64,000 nt of DNA from contig JALOOG010000004.1 of NCBI GenBank assembly GCA_025454525.1, forward strand, positions 1-64,000. Direction: 5' to 3'. Shown here piece by piece: positions 1-8,657 of this stretch. The notes under the pieces are model-generated. The model was not told the DNA's origin and ran no database searches. It was given only the letters and a program-made list of their open reading frames with translations. The position numbers were made by a program, and so were the translations under genes. Position 1 is the stretch's first letter, and every line of letters begins with the position of its first letter. This stretch comes from Anaerolineae bacterium. Its GTDB lineage: Bacteria; Chloroflexota; Anaerolineae; Aggregatilineales; Phototrophicaceae.

Positions 1-116
1 CTTACGGCTTTCTCAAAGGCTTCTGTAAAAGCAGGAATATTTTCCGGCAATAAAGTTAACCCCGCAGCAGCAAAGTGACCGCCATAACCCAGCAAATGTT
101 CTCTGCAGGCATGTTC
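1..116 (-). CDS. recJ: RecJ-like single-strand exonuclease, C-terminal fragment (cut by window edge)
   Basis: One minus-strand frame reads ACREHLLGYGGHFAAAG and then LLPENIPAFTEAFEKAV up to the window edge. The GGH-x-AAG motif followed by a helix is typical of the DHHA1 domain of RecJ, a 5'-3' single-strand DNA exonuclease used in recombination and repair. The match stops near position 116. The same frame stays open upstream but yields a Trp/Arg-rich sequence unlike RecJ, and neither other frame continues the family clearly. The piece is therefore either the tail of a gene with a frame error, a decayed gene, or an assembly fault. No start codon can be assigned. Confidence 0.55.
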
Positions 117-308
117 GGAATTTGATGCGGGTCTGCTGGAAAGCTGCCGTACCCACCAGTGCCAAAAAACTGGTAACCATGGTGATGCCGGTGTACGTCT
201 TGTTGGCGGGGATCCCACCTTCCCATCAGCTGTTGTCCGCCACCGCTCCCAGCAGACGGCACTAGCTGTGAGGCTTGCTGTTCTTCTTCACACATCGGAG
301 GGTCTTCA
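117..308. other. Unexplained stretch between recJ fragment and zinc-ribbon gene
   Basis: RecJ similarity does not extend here on the minus strand. One minus frame reads GIPANKTYTGITMVTSFLA and uses C-ending codons unlike the neighbouring genes, but a stop codon interrupts it upstream. No confident gene is visible. It could be a diverged RecJ segment with errors or foreign/chimeric sequence at a contig end. Confidence 0.3.
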
Positions 309-551
309 TTGTTGAAAAGTTGTCCCGCCTGTGGCCAGAGTTTAGAACTCTCATGGACGATCTGCCCATATTGCGCCACCCCTCAAACCAGTTATGAAGA
401 TCCGGCGGTGATCACCTCGTATGTTCAACCCATGGCCGTACCACGTCCGACCGCGCCACGTAATCGTCGGCGTTCACAAGCCACGCCGTCCAGTGACCCC
501 AACGCACGCACATCAGGATCACTGGAGTTTATCGACGGGGAAGAACTGTAG
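309..551 (+). CDS. small zinc-ribbon protein
   Basis: An 80-residue protein with two closely spaced cysteine knuckles at its N-terminus (CPAC at residues 5-8 and CPYC at 19-22), which form a four-cysteine zinc ribbon. The remainder is Pro/Arg/Ser-rich and probably disordered, ending in an acidic tail. TTG at 309 is chosen because GGAGGG ends six bases before it. Ribbons of this size usually mediate protein or nucleic-acid contacts, but no specific function can be given. The gene converges on pyruvate kinase with only three bases between the two stop codons and no hairpin between them. Confidence 0.7.
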   Translation: MLKSCPACGQSLELSWTICPYCATPQTSYEDPAVITSYVQPMAVPRPTAPRNRRRSQATPSSDPNARTSGSLEFIDGEEL

Positions 552-554
552 CGC

Positions 555-2024
555 TTAGATTTCGTTGGACTCACCGACTCGGTGAATTTTCAACAAATTG
601 GTTTGACCCCCGACTCCGAACGGCACGCCCGCGATGATCACCAACATATCGCCATGTTTGGCGATCCCCGCGTGATAGGCCGCCCGCACGATCACTTGGA
701 GCATGTCATCGATCGTATGAAATTCTGGGATCAACAGCGGAGTCACCCCCCATACTAACGCCATGCGCCGATAGGTGGTTTCATTGGGAGTCACACACAA
801 AATCGGTGTATGAGGACGTTCCCGTGCGACTCGTTTTGCGGTGTATCCGGTCATGGTCGAGGTGACGATCGCACGGGGAGAAAGTGCCTCGGAAATGTGA
901 TAGGTAGATTCGCTGATCGCATCGGCGGCCGCTTCACGTCCATCCCCTTCTAAGCGTGGAATATCCCAACTTTGCCGATTCGGGCGCGGGAGATGTTGCT
1001 CCGCAATTTGTGCGATCGTCGCCATCGTTTCGACCGCCAATACCGGATACGCACCGCTGGCGGTCTCATTACTCAACATCACCGCGTCTGTACCGTCCAC
1101 GATCGCGTTATAGACATCACTGGCTTCGGCGCGGGTGGGGCGGGGGCTGGTGACCATCGAACTGAGCATTTGCGTCGCGGTGATCACCGGTTTACTCGCA
1201 TCATTGCACAGTTTGATGATCCGCTTTTGGTGATAGGGGACTTCTTCAGCCGGTGTTTCGATCCCAAGATCACCCCGCGCTACCATGATCCCATCGGAAG
1301 CCGCGATGATCGACTCGATATTTTCTAGGGCTTCATGTTTTTCGATCTTGGCTACGATCGCGGTATCTTCACCGCCCAAGTGCCGGATCAGCCAACGCAT
1401 TTCGCGAATATCATCCGCTGAACGCACAAACGACATTGCCAAGTAATCGGCGTTTTTGGTGATCGCAAATTCAATATCTTCGCGGTCTTTATCGGTGATC
1501 GCAGACAAAGTGAGGCGGGCTTTCGGGGCCATCACGCCTTTTCGTGAGGTGAGTAATCCGCCGATCACCACTTCACTGATCAACTGTTGATTGCTCACCC
1601 CGCGTACCACAAACTCCAGATTGCCATCATCAAGGAGCAGTTGCATCCCCTCTTTAATATCGCGCACAAATTCGGGATGAGGTAACGCGATCACATTATT
1701 TGAGCCGTTCGCATTTTTATCTAAGGTCAATGTCACCCGATCGCCCGGCACTAAACGTAAGCCTTCGCCTTCGATCTTGCCGATGCGGATCTTGGGGCCT
1801 TGAATATCGCATAAGATCGCGATCACAACCCCTTCTTGTTCGGCCACTTTGCGGATCAGATCGATCGTTTGTCCATGTCGTTCATGTTCCCCGTGTGAGA
1901 AGTTGATCCGGGCGACGTTCATGCCTTTTTGGATCATTTTGCGAATCGTTTCTTCTTCCCATGAGGAAGGCCCCAAAGTCGCTACAATTTTAGTCTTTTT
2001 GCTGTCGAAATAAGCGCTCAGCAC
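555..2024 (-). CDS. pyk: pyruvate kinase
   Basis: Converts phosphoenolpyruvate and ADP to pyruvate and ATP, the last step of glycolysis, in the cytoplasm. The protein (489 residues from the chosen start) has the family landmarks in order: TKIVATLGPSS and the substrate-binding RINFSHG near the N-terminus, KIEKHEALENI with the catalytic lysine, VARGDLGIE, and the loop KPVITATQMLSSM. A complete C-terminal domain follows. Length is normal for the family. GTG at 2024 is preferred over the longer frame because AAAGGG precedes it at good spacing and the family homology begins right after it. It is divergent from the carotenoid operon. Confidence 0.95.
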   Translation of the reverse strand: MLSAYFDSKKTKIVATLGPSSWEEETIRKMIQKGMNVARINFSHGEHERHGQTIDLIRKVAEQEGVVIAILCDIQGPKIRIGKIEGEGLRLVPGDRVTLTLDKNANGSNNVIALPHPEFVRDIKEGMQLLLDDGNLEFVVRGVSNQQLISEVVIGGLLTSRKGVMAPKARLTLSAITDKDREDIEFAITKNADYLAMSFVRSADDIREMRWLIRHLGGEDTAIVAKIEKHEALENIESIIAASDGIMVARGDLGIETPAEEVPYHQKRIIKLCNDASKPVITATQMLSSMVTSPRPTRAEASDVYNAIVDGTDAVMLSNETASGAYPVLAVETMATIAQIAEQHLPRPNRQSWDIPRLEGDGREAAADAISESTYHISEALSPRAIVTSTMTGYTAKRVARERPHTPILCVTPNETTYRRMALVWGVTPLLIPEFHTIDDMLQVIVRAAYHAGIAKHGDMLVIIAGVPFGVGGQTNLLKIHRVGESNEI

Positions 2025-2262
2025 GATTAATCCCTTTCTCCCCGCTGTGATAAAGCACCGTTCATCATAACACATCTTGGCAGTCTTGAATAAAATTCAT
2101 TGGGAAAACAAGGCGTTGGCGCTTGTAATGTGTAACTTTATATATCTTTAGCTTTTATCCCTTTAATTTGACTTTAATTTTGACCTCATCAACGGTTAGG
2201 TGTAAAAAGTTACTAATCATAACACAGCACAACCCGACACCCAGCAACCTCTGGATGAGATC
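2025..2262. promoter_or_regulatory. divergent control region of pyk and the carotenoid operon
   Basis: AT-rich region between two divergent genes. It holds a near-perfect tandem repeat (CTTTAATTTGA at 2161-2171 followed by CTTTAATTTTGA at 2172-2183) and a short dyad GTTA-7-TAAC at 2209-2223, just upstream of the phytoene synthase start. Tandem direct repeats at carotenoid promoters are known operators for MerR-type light or B12 regulators in other bacteria; an analogous role here is inference. No clear consensus promoter can be fixed. Confidence 0.35.
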
Positions 2263-3213
2263 ATGACACTACCACTATCACAACCTTGGGAATACCAACT
2301 GCTCCATTGGGCGCAGGAGGCCAGACAAACCAGCGCGCTCCAACTCGCAATCCCAGAAGATCGGGATTTGTTAGAGACCGCCTATCATCATTGTGAGACG
2401 ATCACCAAGTTTCACAGCAAGACTTTTTTCCTCGCTTCTGGTTTATTACCAGAACCGAAACGCCGGGCCGCCCGTGCGCTCTATGCGTTTTGCCGGATCA
2501 CCGACGATATTGTCGATCAACCGCAAAGTATCGTCGAACGCCAACAAGCCCTTAACCGTTGGCGTGCCAGTGTCACCACCGAACCCCAGCTTGATTGCGA
2601 TCTTGTGGCCTTGGCATGGGTCGATACCCAACACCAATTTCAGATCCCCTCCGGGTATGCCGATCAATTAATTGACGGCGTAGAACGCGATCTGTTACAA
2701 GAGCGCTATCAAACTTTCGATGAACTCGCCGGTTATTCTTACGGCGTAGCGTCAACGGTGGGCTTGATGGCCATGCACATCATCGGCTTTACGGGGGAAC
2801 AGGCCTTACCTTACGCGGTCAAGTTAGGCGTGGCGTTACAGATGACCAACATCCTACGCGATGTCGCACAAGATTGGCGTTTAGGGCGCTTATATCTGCC
2901 GCAAGCGGATCTCCGGCAATTTGGGCTAAGCGAAGAAGACATTGAATACAAGGTGACGGATCGCCGTTGGCGCGATTTTATGCGCTATCAGATCACCCGT
3001 ACACGTAAGTTGTATGACGAATCGATGGACGGCTTACGGTATTTGAACCCGGATGGCCGCCTAGCGATCGCCGCCGCCGCGGAGCTTTACCGAGCGATCT
3101 TGAACGACATTGAAGCGCATCATTACGACGTATTCAGCCGCCGCGCCCATGTGAGTTGGCTTGGGAAATTGGCCCGTTTGCCGTGGATTTGGTATTTAAG
3201 CCGACGTGCTTAA
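2263..3213 (+). CDS. crtB: phytoene synthase (squalene/phytoene synthase family)
   Basis: Condenses two geranylgeranyl diphosphates to phytoene, the first committed step of carotenoid synthesis. The 316-residue protein carries both metal-binding aspartate motifs: DDIVD at residues 81-85 and NILRDVAQD at 196-204, with FCRITDD just before the first, as in CrtB. It opens a long co-directional cluster whose other members (lycopene cyclase, CruF-like hydratase, CrtI-like oxidoreductase) make CrtB more likely than a squalene synthase. The ATG lies after a weak GGATGAG site. An apo-carotenoid (C30) synthase cannot be excluded from sequence alone. Confidence 0.9.
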   Translation: MTLPLSQPWEYQLLHWAQEARQTSALQLAIPEDRDLLETAYHHCETITKFHSKTFFLASGLLPEPKRRAARALYAFCRITDDIVDQPQSIVERQQALNRWRASVTTEPQLDCDLVALAWVDTQHQFQIPSGYADQLIDGVERDLLQERYQTFDELAGYSYGVASTVGLMAMHIIGFTGEQALPYAVKLGVALQMTNILRDVAQDWRLGRLYLPQADLRQFGLSEEDIEYKVTDRRWRDFMRYQITRTRKLYDESMDGLRYLNPDGRLAIAAAAELYRAILNDIEAHHYDVFSRRAHVSWLGKLARLPWIWYLSRRA

Positions 3214-3246
3214 AGTTTTTCAAAGAATCAAACAGGAGCAAACGCG

Positions 3247-4203
3247 ATGAAAATAGGAATTGTCGGTAGCGGTTTTGTCGGTTCAACTGCTGCTTATGCT
3301 ATGGTGATGAATGGAGTCGGCCGCGAGATCATCTTGATCGATCAAGATCACTTGCGCGCTGAATCGGAAGCGGATGATATTTTTCATGCCGTACCATTCG
3401 CACATCCCTTAGAGATCCGTTCAGGGGATTATCCGGATCTAGCAGGCTGTCGTATTGTGATCATTGCGGCAGGATCGAATCAAAAAGAAGGGGAGACGCG
3501 CCTACAATTATTAGGGCGTAATGCGGCGATCTTCCGTCAAATCATCCCGCAAATCTTGACCCATGCACCGCAAACCCTGTTATTGGTTGCGACCAATCCG
3601 GTAGATGTGATGACACATCTTACGGCGCGTTTTGCCGCCGAATTTGGTGTACCGTCGCATCGGGTGATCGGATCTGGCACAACCTTAGACACGGCGCGCT
3701 TTCGAGCGTTGTTGGGCCGTCATGTCGGAGTCGATTCGCGCCATGTTCATGGGTATGTCTTGGGCGAACACGGCGACTCGGAAGTGTTAACGTGGTCATT
3801 AGCGACGATCGCAGGCATCCCGTTAGATGAATTTTGCGAGACTCGCGACCTCAAGATGGATGATCAAGTCCGTCATGACATCGATCACGCGGTGCGGAAT
3901 GCGGCGTATCATATCATCTCTGGCAAAAAAGCGACCTATTATGGGATCGGGAGTGCGTTGGCCCGCATCGTGGATGTGATCCTGCACGATCAACGTGCGA
4001 TCATGACAGTCTGCACCCCGCGTGCCGATATTGTCGGGGTGAAAAATGTGACCGTCGCTTTACCCCATCTACTCGGTGGTGACGGGGTGATCGAGACGTT
4101 TGAACCCCCCTTAAGCCAAGGGGAACTTGAAAAATTGCATCAAAGTGCGTCTTTAATCCGTCGGATCATTGATGATCTCGACCAAGAGGGTAAACATTCA
4201 TGA
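3247..4203 (+). CDS. ldh: L-lactate dehydrogenase
   Basis: NAD-dependent interconversion of pyruvate and L-lactate. The 318-residue protein has the Rossmann motif GSGFVGS (7-13), the mobile loop [10 protein letters not shown] (76-85), NPVD (117-120), the [10 protein letters not shown] segment (144-153) and the catalytic GEHGD (His175). Glutamine in the NQKEGETR loop is the residue that favours lactate dehydrogenase; malate dehydrogenases carry arginine there. An AGGAG site precedes the ATG. The gene sits between crtB and the lycopene cyclase, and its stop overlaps the next start (ATGA), so it is probably co-transcribed with carotenoid genes, which is unexpected for a fermentation enzyme. Confidence 0.93.
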   Translation: MKIGIVGSGFVGSTAAYAMVMNGVGREIILIDQDHLRAESEADDIFHAVPFAHPLEIRSGDYPDLAGCRIVIIAAGSNQKEGETRLQLLGRNAAIFRQIIPQILTHAPQTLLLVATNPVDVMTHLTARFAAEFGVPSHRVIGSGTTLDTARFRALLGRHVGVDSRHVHGYVLGEHGDSEVLTWSLATIAGIPLDEFCETRDLKMDDQVRHDIDHAVRNAAYHIISGKKATYYGIGSALARIVDVILHDQRAIMTVCTPRADIVGVKNVTVALPHLLGGDGVIETFEPPLSQGELEKLHQSASLIRRIIDDLDQEGKHS

Positions 4204-5018
4204 AGTATTTTGGTTTTCTCGCCCGTTACGTGGTGCTGCCATTGCTGCTGCTGCGTTTTTTGATCTGGCGAGATCAACAAGCGAGTCGGGAACTGCCCGA
4301 CTCGTTACAGAGTTGGGATGAAAATCAAGTTTTGATCGCGCACGCCGTTACCGCCGTCACCTACACCACGATCTGGGATAATTATCTGGTTGCAAGCGGG
4401 GTCTGGTCTTATGACCCCGATCTGGTGACGGGGATTCGGATCGGTTGGGTGCCGATCGAAGAATACAGCTTTTTTGTGTTGCAACCGTTATTGACCGGAT
4501 CATGGCTGCAATATATCGCCCGACGCTATCCGGTGGACACTTCAGCCTATAGCGCCAATCGCGCTCCGCAAATGGCCGTTGTCGGTGCATTAGGCGTGGT
4601 GTGGGCCGCGTCGGTTTACACGCTGTTCAAAGGCAGCCCACGCGCCAAGTATCTTAGTTTGATCTTGGGATGGGCCTTGCCGCCGATCATGTTTCAGATC
4701 GGATTCGGGGGTGATATTTTGTGGCGGAATCGGGGCTTGATCGCCACAAGTTTGATCCCGTCTACGCTTTACCTTGGGGTAGCCGATTCACACGCGATCG
4801 AGTCCGGTACATGGGCGATCAATCCGGAGAACACGGTCGGCCTAGACGTATTGCCGAATTTGCCCTTTGAGGAATTTCTGTTTTTCCTGCTCACCAATAC
4901 CTTGTTGGTGTTCGGGGTGACTTTGGTGCAATCCAAAGAGAGCGAAAACCGCCTCCCGCAATCGCTCCGTAAGGCGTATTTTGAGTTTAAAGCCAAACGT
5001 AATCGGAAAGGATCATAA
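4200..5018 (+). CDS. crtYcd: lycopene cyclase, fused CrtYc-CrtYd type
   Basis: Integral membrane protein of 272 residues made of two related halves, each with a membrane segment containing a proline-glutamate signature: [10 protein letters not shown] (residues 83-92) and [10 protein letters not shown] (220-229). This duplicated layout is that of fused heterodimeric lycopene cyclases (CrtYc plus CrtYd), which form beta-ionone rings on lycopene. Whether it makes one or two rings cannot be read from the sequence; the CruF-like gene downstream suggests a monocyclic product. The start overlaps the ldh stop by four bases. Confidence 0.85.
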   Translation: MKYFGFLARYVVLPLLLLRFLIWRDQQASRELPDSLQSWDENQVLIAHAVTAVTYTTIWDNYLVASGVWSYDPDLVTGIRIGWVPIEEYSFFVLQPLLTGSWLQYIARRYPVDTSAYSANRAPQMAVVGALGVVWAASVYTLFKGSPRAKYLSLILGWALPPIMFQIGFGGDILWRNRGLIATSLIPSTLYLGVADSHAIESGTWAINPENTVGLDVLPNLPFEEFLFFLLTNTLLVFGVTLVQSKESENRLPQSLRKAYFEFKAKRNRKGS

Positions 5019-5023
5019 GCCGC

Positions 5024-5461
5024 ATGTCGATCTGGCAATACATGAGACAAGCGATGCAGACGTTATTTTCATGGAACATCTTCAACTTGATGATCGGGGG
5101 GTGGTTAGCGACCCGTGGCAAATTTTGGCAAGGATTCGCGAGTCAGAACATCGGTTGGGCGGTCATCAACCTCGCGATCGCGATTTTTGCTTCGATCAGC
5201 ACCGATCGCCGGATCAAAAAGATGCCCGATCCGCTTGATCCGGCGGTGACAACAAAAGAAAAGCGCAATTTTCAGCGCATCCTATGGATCAACACCGGCC
5301 TTGATCTGCTGTATATGTTAGGCGGTTGGCGCTTTGCCCGTGAGCAGGGCCGCAAAGATCAACGCTTGCGTGGAGTTGGTTATGGCATTGTGTTACAGGG
5401 CATGTTGTTATTCTGGTTTGATCTGATTCAGGTCTTACGGTTGCCGCGCAAAGTCCGCTAA
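5024..5461 (+). CDS. small membrane protein of unknown function in carotenoid operon
   Basis: A 145-residue protein with three to four hydrophobic segments (near residues 12-30, 40-58, 90-103 and 119-138) separated by a basic loop, so probably an inner-membrane protein. I do not recognise a family with certainty. It starts five bases after crtYcd ends, and its stop overlaps the next start, so it is an integral part of the operon. A structural or transport role in the carotenoid-bearing membrane is possible but not shown. Confidence 0.65.
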   Translation: MSIWQYMRQAMQTLFSWNIFNLMIGGWLATRGKFWQGFASQNIGWAVINLAIAIFASISTDRRIKKMPDPLDPAVTTKEKRNFQRILWINTGLDLLYMLGGWRFAREQGRKDQRLRGVGYGIVLQGMLLFWFDLIQVLRLPRKVR

Positions 5462-6282
5462 TGTTACCGATTACCGCATTTAACGGCGCTGAACATCAAG
5501 AATTTTTGTTGGCGGGTGGAGATCCGGCAGCGGTTTTAGTGCATGGTTTCCCCGGCACCCCGCTAGAGATGCGTCCGATCGGGGAGAGTTTACATCGACT
5601 CGGTTGGACGACCCATGGAGTCCTTTTGCCCGGCTTTGGTGCAGAGATCAACACCTTAAACGAACGTCGTCAAAACGAATGGATCGACGCGATTTTACGC
5701 GCCTTAGAAGGCTTACGATCGACCCATCGTCCGGTGATCTTGATCGGTCATTCCATGGGCGGCGCGTTAGCGATCGAGGTCGCTACCCGCTTTCCAGTGG
5801 ATCGTTTGATCTTATTAGCCCCATTTTACAAGCTTGAGCATGTCTTGTGGATGATGCTGCCGATGCTCAAATGGGTGATCCCACAATTTAAGCCCTTCCG
5901 ATTGATGAAACCGGACTTTCGTGATCCGAATTTTCGCAACGGGGTATTGAACATGATGCCCGAATTAGACCTTGACGATCCGACCACACAAAGCGCGATT
6001 CAGGATTTTGCGATTCCGGTCAAGATGATCGAACAGATCCGCATTGCCGGACAAAACGCCTATCGTCATGCGCCTTTAGTCAAAGCGCCGACCTTGATCA
6101 TTCAAGGCGAACGCGATGAACTGGTGCGACCCGCTGTTACCAACGCTTTACGGGGGCGTTTCACCGTCCCAACGACCTCTATCACCGTCAACGCCGAACA
6201 TGACCTAGTGCGTGCGGATCGTCCAGCATGGCCCGCGATTGAACGTGCAATTTTAGCCTTTGTACGGGAGTTTCAACCTTGA
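5461..6282 (+). CDS. alpha/beta hydrolase (carboxylesterase-like)
   Basis: A 273-residue protein with the oxyanion segment VLVHGFPGTP (25-34), nucleophile elbow GHSMG (Ser98), an acid in QGERDELV and a histidine in NAEHDLV, giving a full Ser-Asp-His triad. The small cap and short length resemble Est30-type carboxylesterases and monoacylglycerol lipases. No signal peptide is present. Position inside the carotenoid operon suggests hydrolysis of a lipid or carotenoid ester, but the substrate is unknown. The next gene begins at a TTG overlapping its stop codon. Confidence 0.8.
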   Translation: MLPITAFNGAEHQEFLLAGGDPAAVLVHGFPGTPLEMRPIGESLHRLGWTTHGVLLPGFGAEINTLNERRQNEWIDAILRALEGLRSTHRPVILIGHSMGGALAIEVATRFPVDRLILLAPFYKLEHVLWMMLPMLKWVIPQFKPFRLMKPDFRDPNFRNGVLNMMPELDLDDPTTQSAIQDFAIPVKMIEQIRIAGQNAYRHAPLVKAPTLIIQGERDELVRPAVTNALRGRFTVPTTSITVNAEHDLVRADRPAWPAIERAILAFVREFQP

Positions 6283-7268
6283 CCTTAAGACAATACGTTT
6301 ACACCACCTTACATCCGGAGATCTATCACGGTTACGGCAAACGCCCACCGTTTTTTGAGGGATGGTATTACAAACTCGTGGATGCGACCGAACAGCATCG
6401 TTACGCGATCATCCCCGGCATTTTTATCTCTGAAGATCAAAGCGATCATCATGCCTTTATCCAAGTGTTAGACGGCACACGCGGCACGGCCAGCTATCAC
6501 CCCTATCCGGCTGATCAATTTTGGGCGCATCGGGAAAAATTTGAGGTGCGCGTGGGTGACAATTACTTTAATGAGCGCTGTTTCTCGCTCAATATCCACG
6601 ATGAACAGTTGACCTTACGCGGGGAAGTCTTGTTTGAAAACCGCGCACCGTTTCCGGTGAGCTTATGGTCACCGGGGATCATGGGTTGGTATGGTTGGAT
6701 TCCGTTTATGGAGTGTTATCACGGGGTTGTCAGCCTTGATCACACCTTGCGCGGATCGCTTCAATTAAACGGTGAAACCTTGACATTTGATCAAGGGCGC
6801 GGTTACATCGAAAAGGATTGGGGACAAAATTTCCCATCGGGTTATGTCTGGCAGCAGAGCAATCATTTTCCCACGCCGGGGACTTCCCTAAGCGCATCGA
6901 TCGCGATGATCCCGTTTATCAATACCACCTTTCCGGGTTTTATCATCGCGTTTTGGCATCATGGGGTTCTGTATCGCTTTGCGACTTATACAGGCGCACA
7001 AACCGAGCGCTTAACGATCACCGATCAGACCGTTCATTGGCGCGTGAGTGATCCCCGTTATCGCTTAGAGATGACCTCGACTCGCGCTACGGGCGGATTG
7101 TTGTTAGCGCCGATCCGCACCGAGATGCACAAACGAGTCGATGAGACCATGCAAGCCTCCGTTTATGTCAAGCTTACTCGGCGCGATGGTGCGCTCTTGT
7201 TTGAAGGCGAAGGCCGTAACACCGCGCTAGAAGTGCATGGCGATTTATCGGGGTTGATCACCGCATGA
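6279..7268 (+). CDS. tocopherol-cyclase-like protein (VTE1 family)
   Basis: A 329-residue protein matching the tocopherol cyclase/lipocalin-like fold: an N-terminal FFEGWYYKL motif (residues 25-33), then GYIEKDWGQNFP (175-186) followed by a Trp/Gln/Asn segment, all hallmarks of VTE1-type proteins. True tocopherol cyclase closes the chromanol ring, but no tocopherol prenyl- or methyltransferase gene lies nearby, so the substrate may be another lipid quinone or a carotenoid. The TTG start overlaps the preceding stop (TTGA), and the gene itself overlaps the next start, indicating translational coupling. Confidence 0.8.
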   Translation: MTLRQYVYTTLHPEIYHGYGKRPPFFEGWYYKLVDATEQHRYAIIPGIFISEDQSDHHAFIQVLDGTRGTASYHPYPADQFWAHREKFEVRVGDNYFNERCFSLNIHDEQLTLRGEVLFENRAPFPVSLWSPGIMGWYGWIPFMECYHGVVSLDHTLRGSLQLNGETLTFDQGRGYIEKDWGQNFPSGYVWQQSNHFPTPGTSLSASIAMIPFINTTFPGFIIAFWHHGVLYRFATYTGAQTERLTITDQTVHWRVSDPRYRLEMTSTRATGGLLLAPIRTEMHKRVDETMQASVYVKLTRRDGALLFEGEGRNTALEVHGDLSGLITA

Positions 7269-8053
7269 CCGCTTTAACTGATCGTTTACCTGACTTCAAA
7301 CAAGCACTCAAACAACCCTATATCCTCCCGTTGATCGCGTGGATTTTGTCGATGATCGCCGTCCCGATCGGGTTATGGACGATCGGCGACTCCATTATCC
7401 CCGCGGCCGCGTTGATCGGCGTGGTGTTGCAGTTTTGCGCGGTGTTGATCATCCTCTATCTAGCATGGGGGGTTCGTCGCACCGCGATCGCGTTTGTGAT
7501 CATCGCGGTCGTCACCTTTTTGATGGAATACATCGGCTCAACCACCAATTTTCCGTTCGGTGCCTATGATTACACCCCACTGTTACAACCGCAATTAGGC
7601 GGTGTGCCGTTAGCGATCCCGTTGGCATGGTTCATGATGCTCCCGCCGTCATGGGCGATCGCTTATCTGATCTTAGGTCAAAATATCGCCCCCCCCCCGC
7701 GTCGGGCCTTGTTTGTCTTGATCAGTGCGCTTGCGATCACCGCATGGGATCTCTATCTTGACCCGCAAATGGTGGGATGGGGCTTTTGGGTATGGGAAAA
7801 CCCGTCCGGTTATTTTGGCATTCCATGGGTGAACTTTTTCGGATGGATCTTGACTGGGATCATCGTGACCGCGTTGGTTCGCCCTTCTAATTTACCCATT
7901 TTACCCTTGGTCATCGTTTACGGGATCGTCTGGATCTTACAAGCGATCGGCTTAGGGGTGTTTTGGGGACAGGTGGGGCCCGCGATCGGAGGTTTTATCG
8001 CTATGGGATCGCTGTTGGGAGTCGCCTATTGGCGATCTAGGCAAAAGGTCTAA
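7265..8053 (+). CDS. cruF: CruF-like carotenoid 1',2'-hydratase (DUF422 family)
   Basis: A polytopic membrane protein of 262 residues with the family signature: glutamate in TFLMEYIG (Glu88), FPFGAYDYT (96-104), GVPLAIPLAWFMM, and later AWDLYLDPQMVGWGFW. CruF adds water across the terminal double bond of the acyclic end of gamma-carotene or lycopene, making a tertiary hydroxyl that can then be glycosylated. The downstream glycosyltransferase fits that order. The DUF422 family also includes other carotenoid-cluster proteins, so hydratase activity is a strong inference rather than certain. Confidence 0.8.
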   Translation: MTALTDRLPDFKQALKQPYILPLIAWILSMIAVPIGLWTIGDSIIPAAALIGVVLQFCAVLIILYLAWGVRRTAIAFVIIAVVTFLMEYIGSTTNFPFGAYDYTPLLQPQLGGVPLAIPLAWFMMLPPSWAIAYLILGQNIAPPPRRALFVLISALAITAWDLYLDPQMVGWGFWVWENPSGYFGIPWVNFFGWILTGIIVTALVRPSNLPILPLVIVYGIVWILQAIGLGVFWGQVGPAIGGFIAMGSLLGVAYWRSRQKV

Positions 8054-8057
8054 CGCG

Positions 8058-8657
8058 ATGGAGTGGTTATGGGCAGTTTTGGGATTTTTTTTGGGATCGA
8101 TCCCGTTTTCGGTGTTGATCGGGCGCATCGCGGTTAAACAAGACATCCGCGCTTATGGCGATGGCAATCCTGGCGCATTTAACGTCTTGCGCGCCGCCGG
8201 TTGGAAATGGGGTGGATTAGCGATTTTCCTAGACATCGGTAAAGGTGCGTTACCCGTGGGACTGGCGGTGTATATCGCACAGATCAGCGGCCTCCCGTTG
8301 CTGACCGCGGTGATCGCCCCGGTATTAGGTCACGCCTTTTCGCCATTTTTACGCTTTAATGGCGGCAAAGCGATCGCCACCACGGGCGGCATTTGGATCG
8401 GACTCACATTAGGCATTGTGGCATTTGTGGGCATGATCGCTTTGATCGTCTGGTATCTGGTATTAACCAGCAGCGCATGGGCGGTGATGTTCACCATGAT
8501 CACCGCCTTGATCTTTATGATCGCGATTCAAGCCCCGTCCCTTTGGTTGATCGTTTGGGGGCTAAACTTGGCATTGTTGATCTGGAAACATCGTGCGGAA
8601 TTAGGTCAACCGCCGCGTTTTAAGACCCGCACTCGTCAAGGGGTGATCAAGTCGTGA
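8058..8657 (+). CDS. plsY: PlsY-like acyl-phosphate:glycerol-3-phosphate acyltransferase
   Basis: A 199-residue membrane protein with the three PlsY motifs: GSIPFSVLIGR at the N-terminus, GDGNPGAFNVLRAAG, and a GH-F-P-like segment followed by FNGGKAIATTGG. PlsY acylates glycerol-3-phosphate using acyl phosphate. Standard PlsY has GN-x-GATN where this has GNPGAFN, a mild departure. It lies between the hydratase and a glycosyltransferase, where green bacteria use an acyltransferase (CruD, a different family) to acylate carotenoid glycosides. It may be an ordinary phospholipid enzyme or may serve that step. Confidence 0.8.
   Translation: MEWLWAVLGFFLGSIPFSVLIGRIAVKQDIRAYGDGNPGAFNVLRAAGWKWGGLAIFLDIGKGALPVGLAVYIAQISGLPLLTAVIAPVLGHAFSPFLRFNGGKAIATTGGIWIGLTLGIVAFVGMIALIVWYLVLTSSAWAVMFTMITALIFMIAIQAPSLWLIVWGLNLALLIWKHRAELGQPPRFKTRTRQGVIKS

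Noticed and set aside
56-379. 107-residue minus-strand open frame
   Set aside because: It is antisense to the zinc-ribbon gene and overlaps the RecJ frame; no family features.
956-1328. Plus-strand open frames opposite pyruvate kinase
   Set aside because: Antisense shadows of a well-supported gene, Arg-rich with no ribosome site.
7690-7698. Run of C in the CruF-like gene as a possible frameshift site
   Set aside because: The frame and family homology continue normally on both sides.
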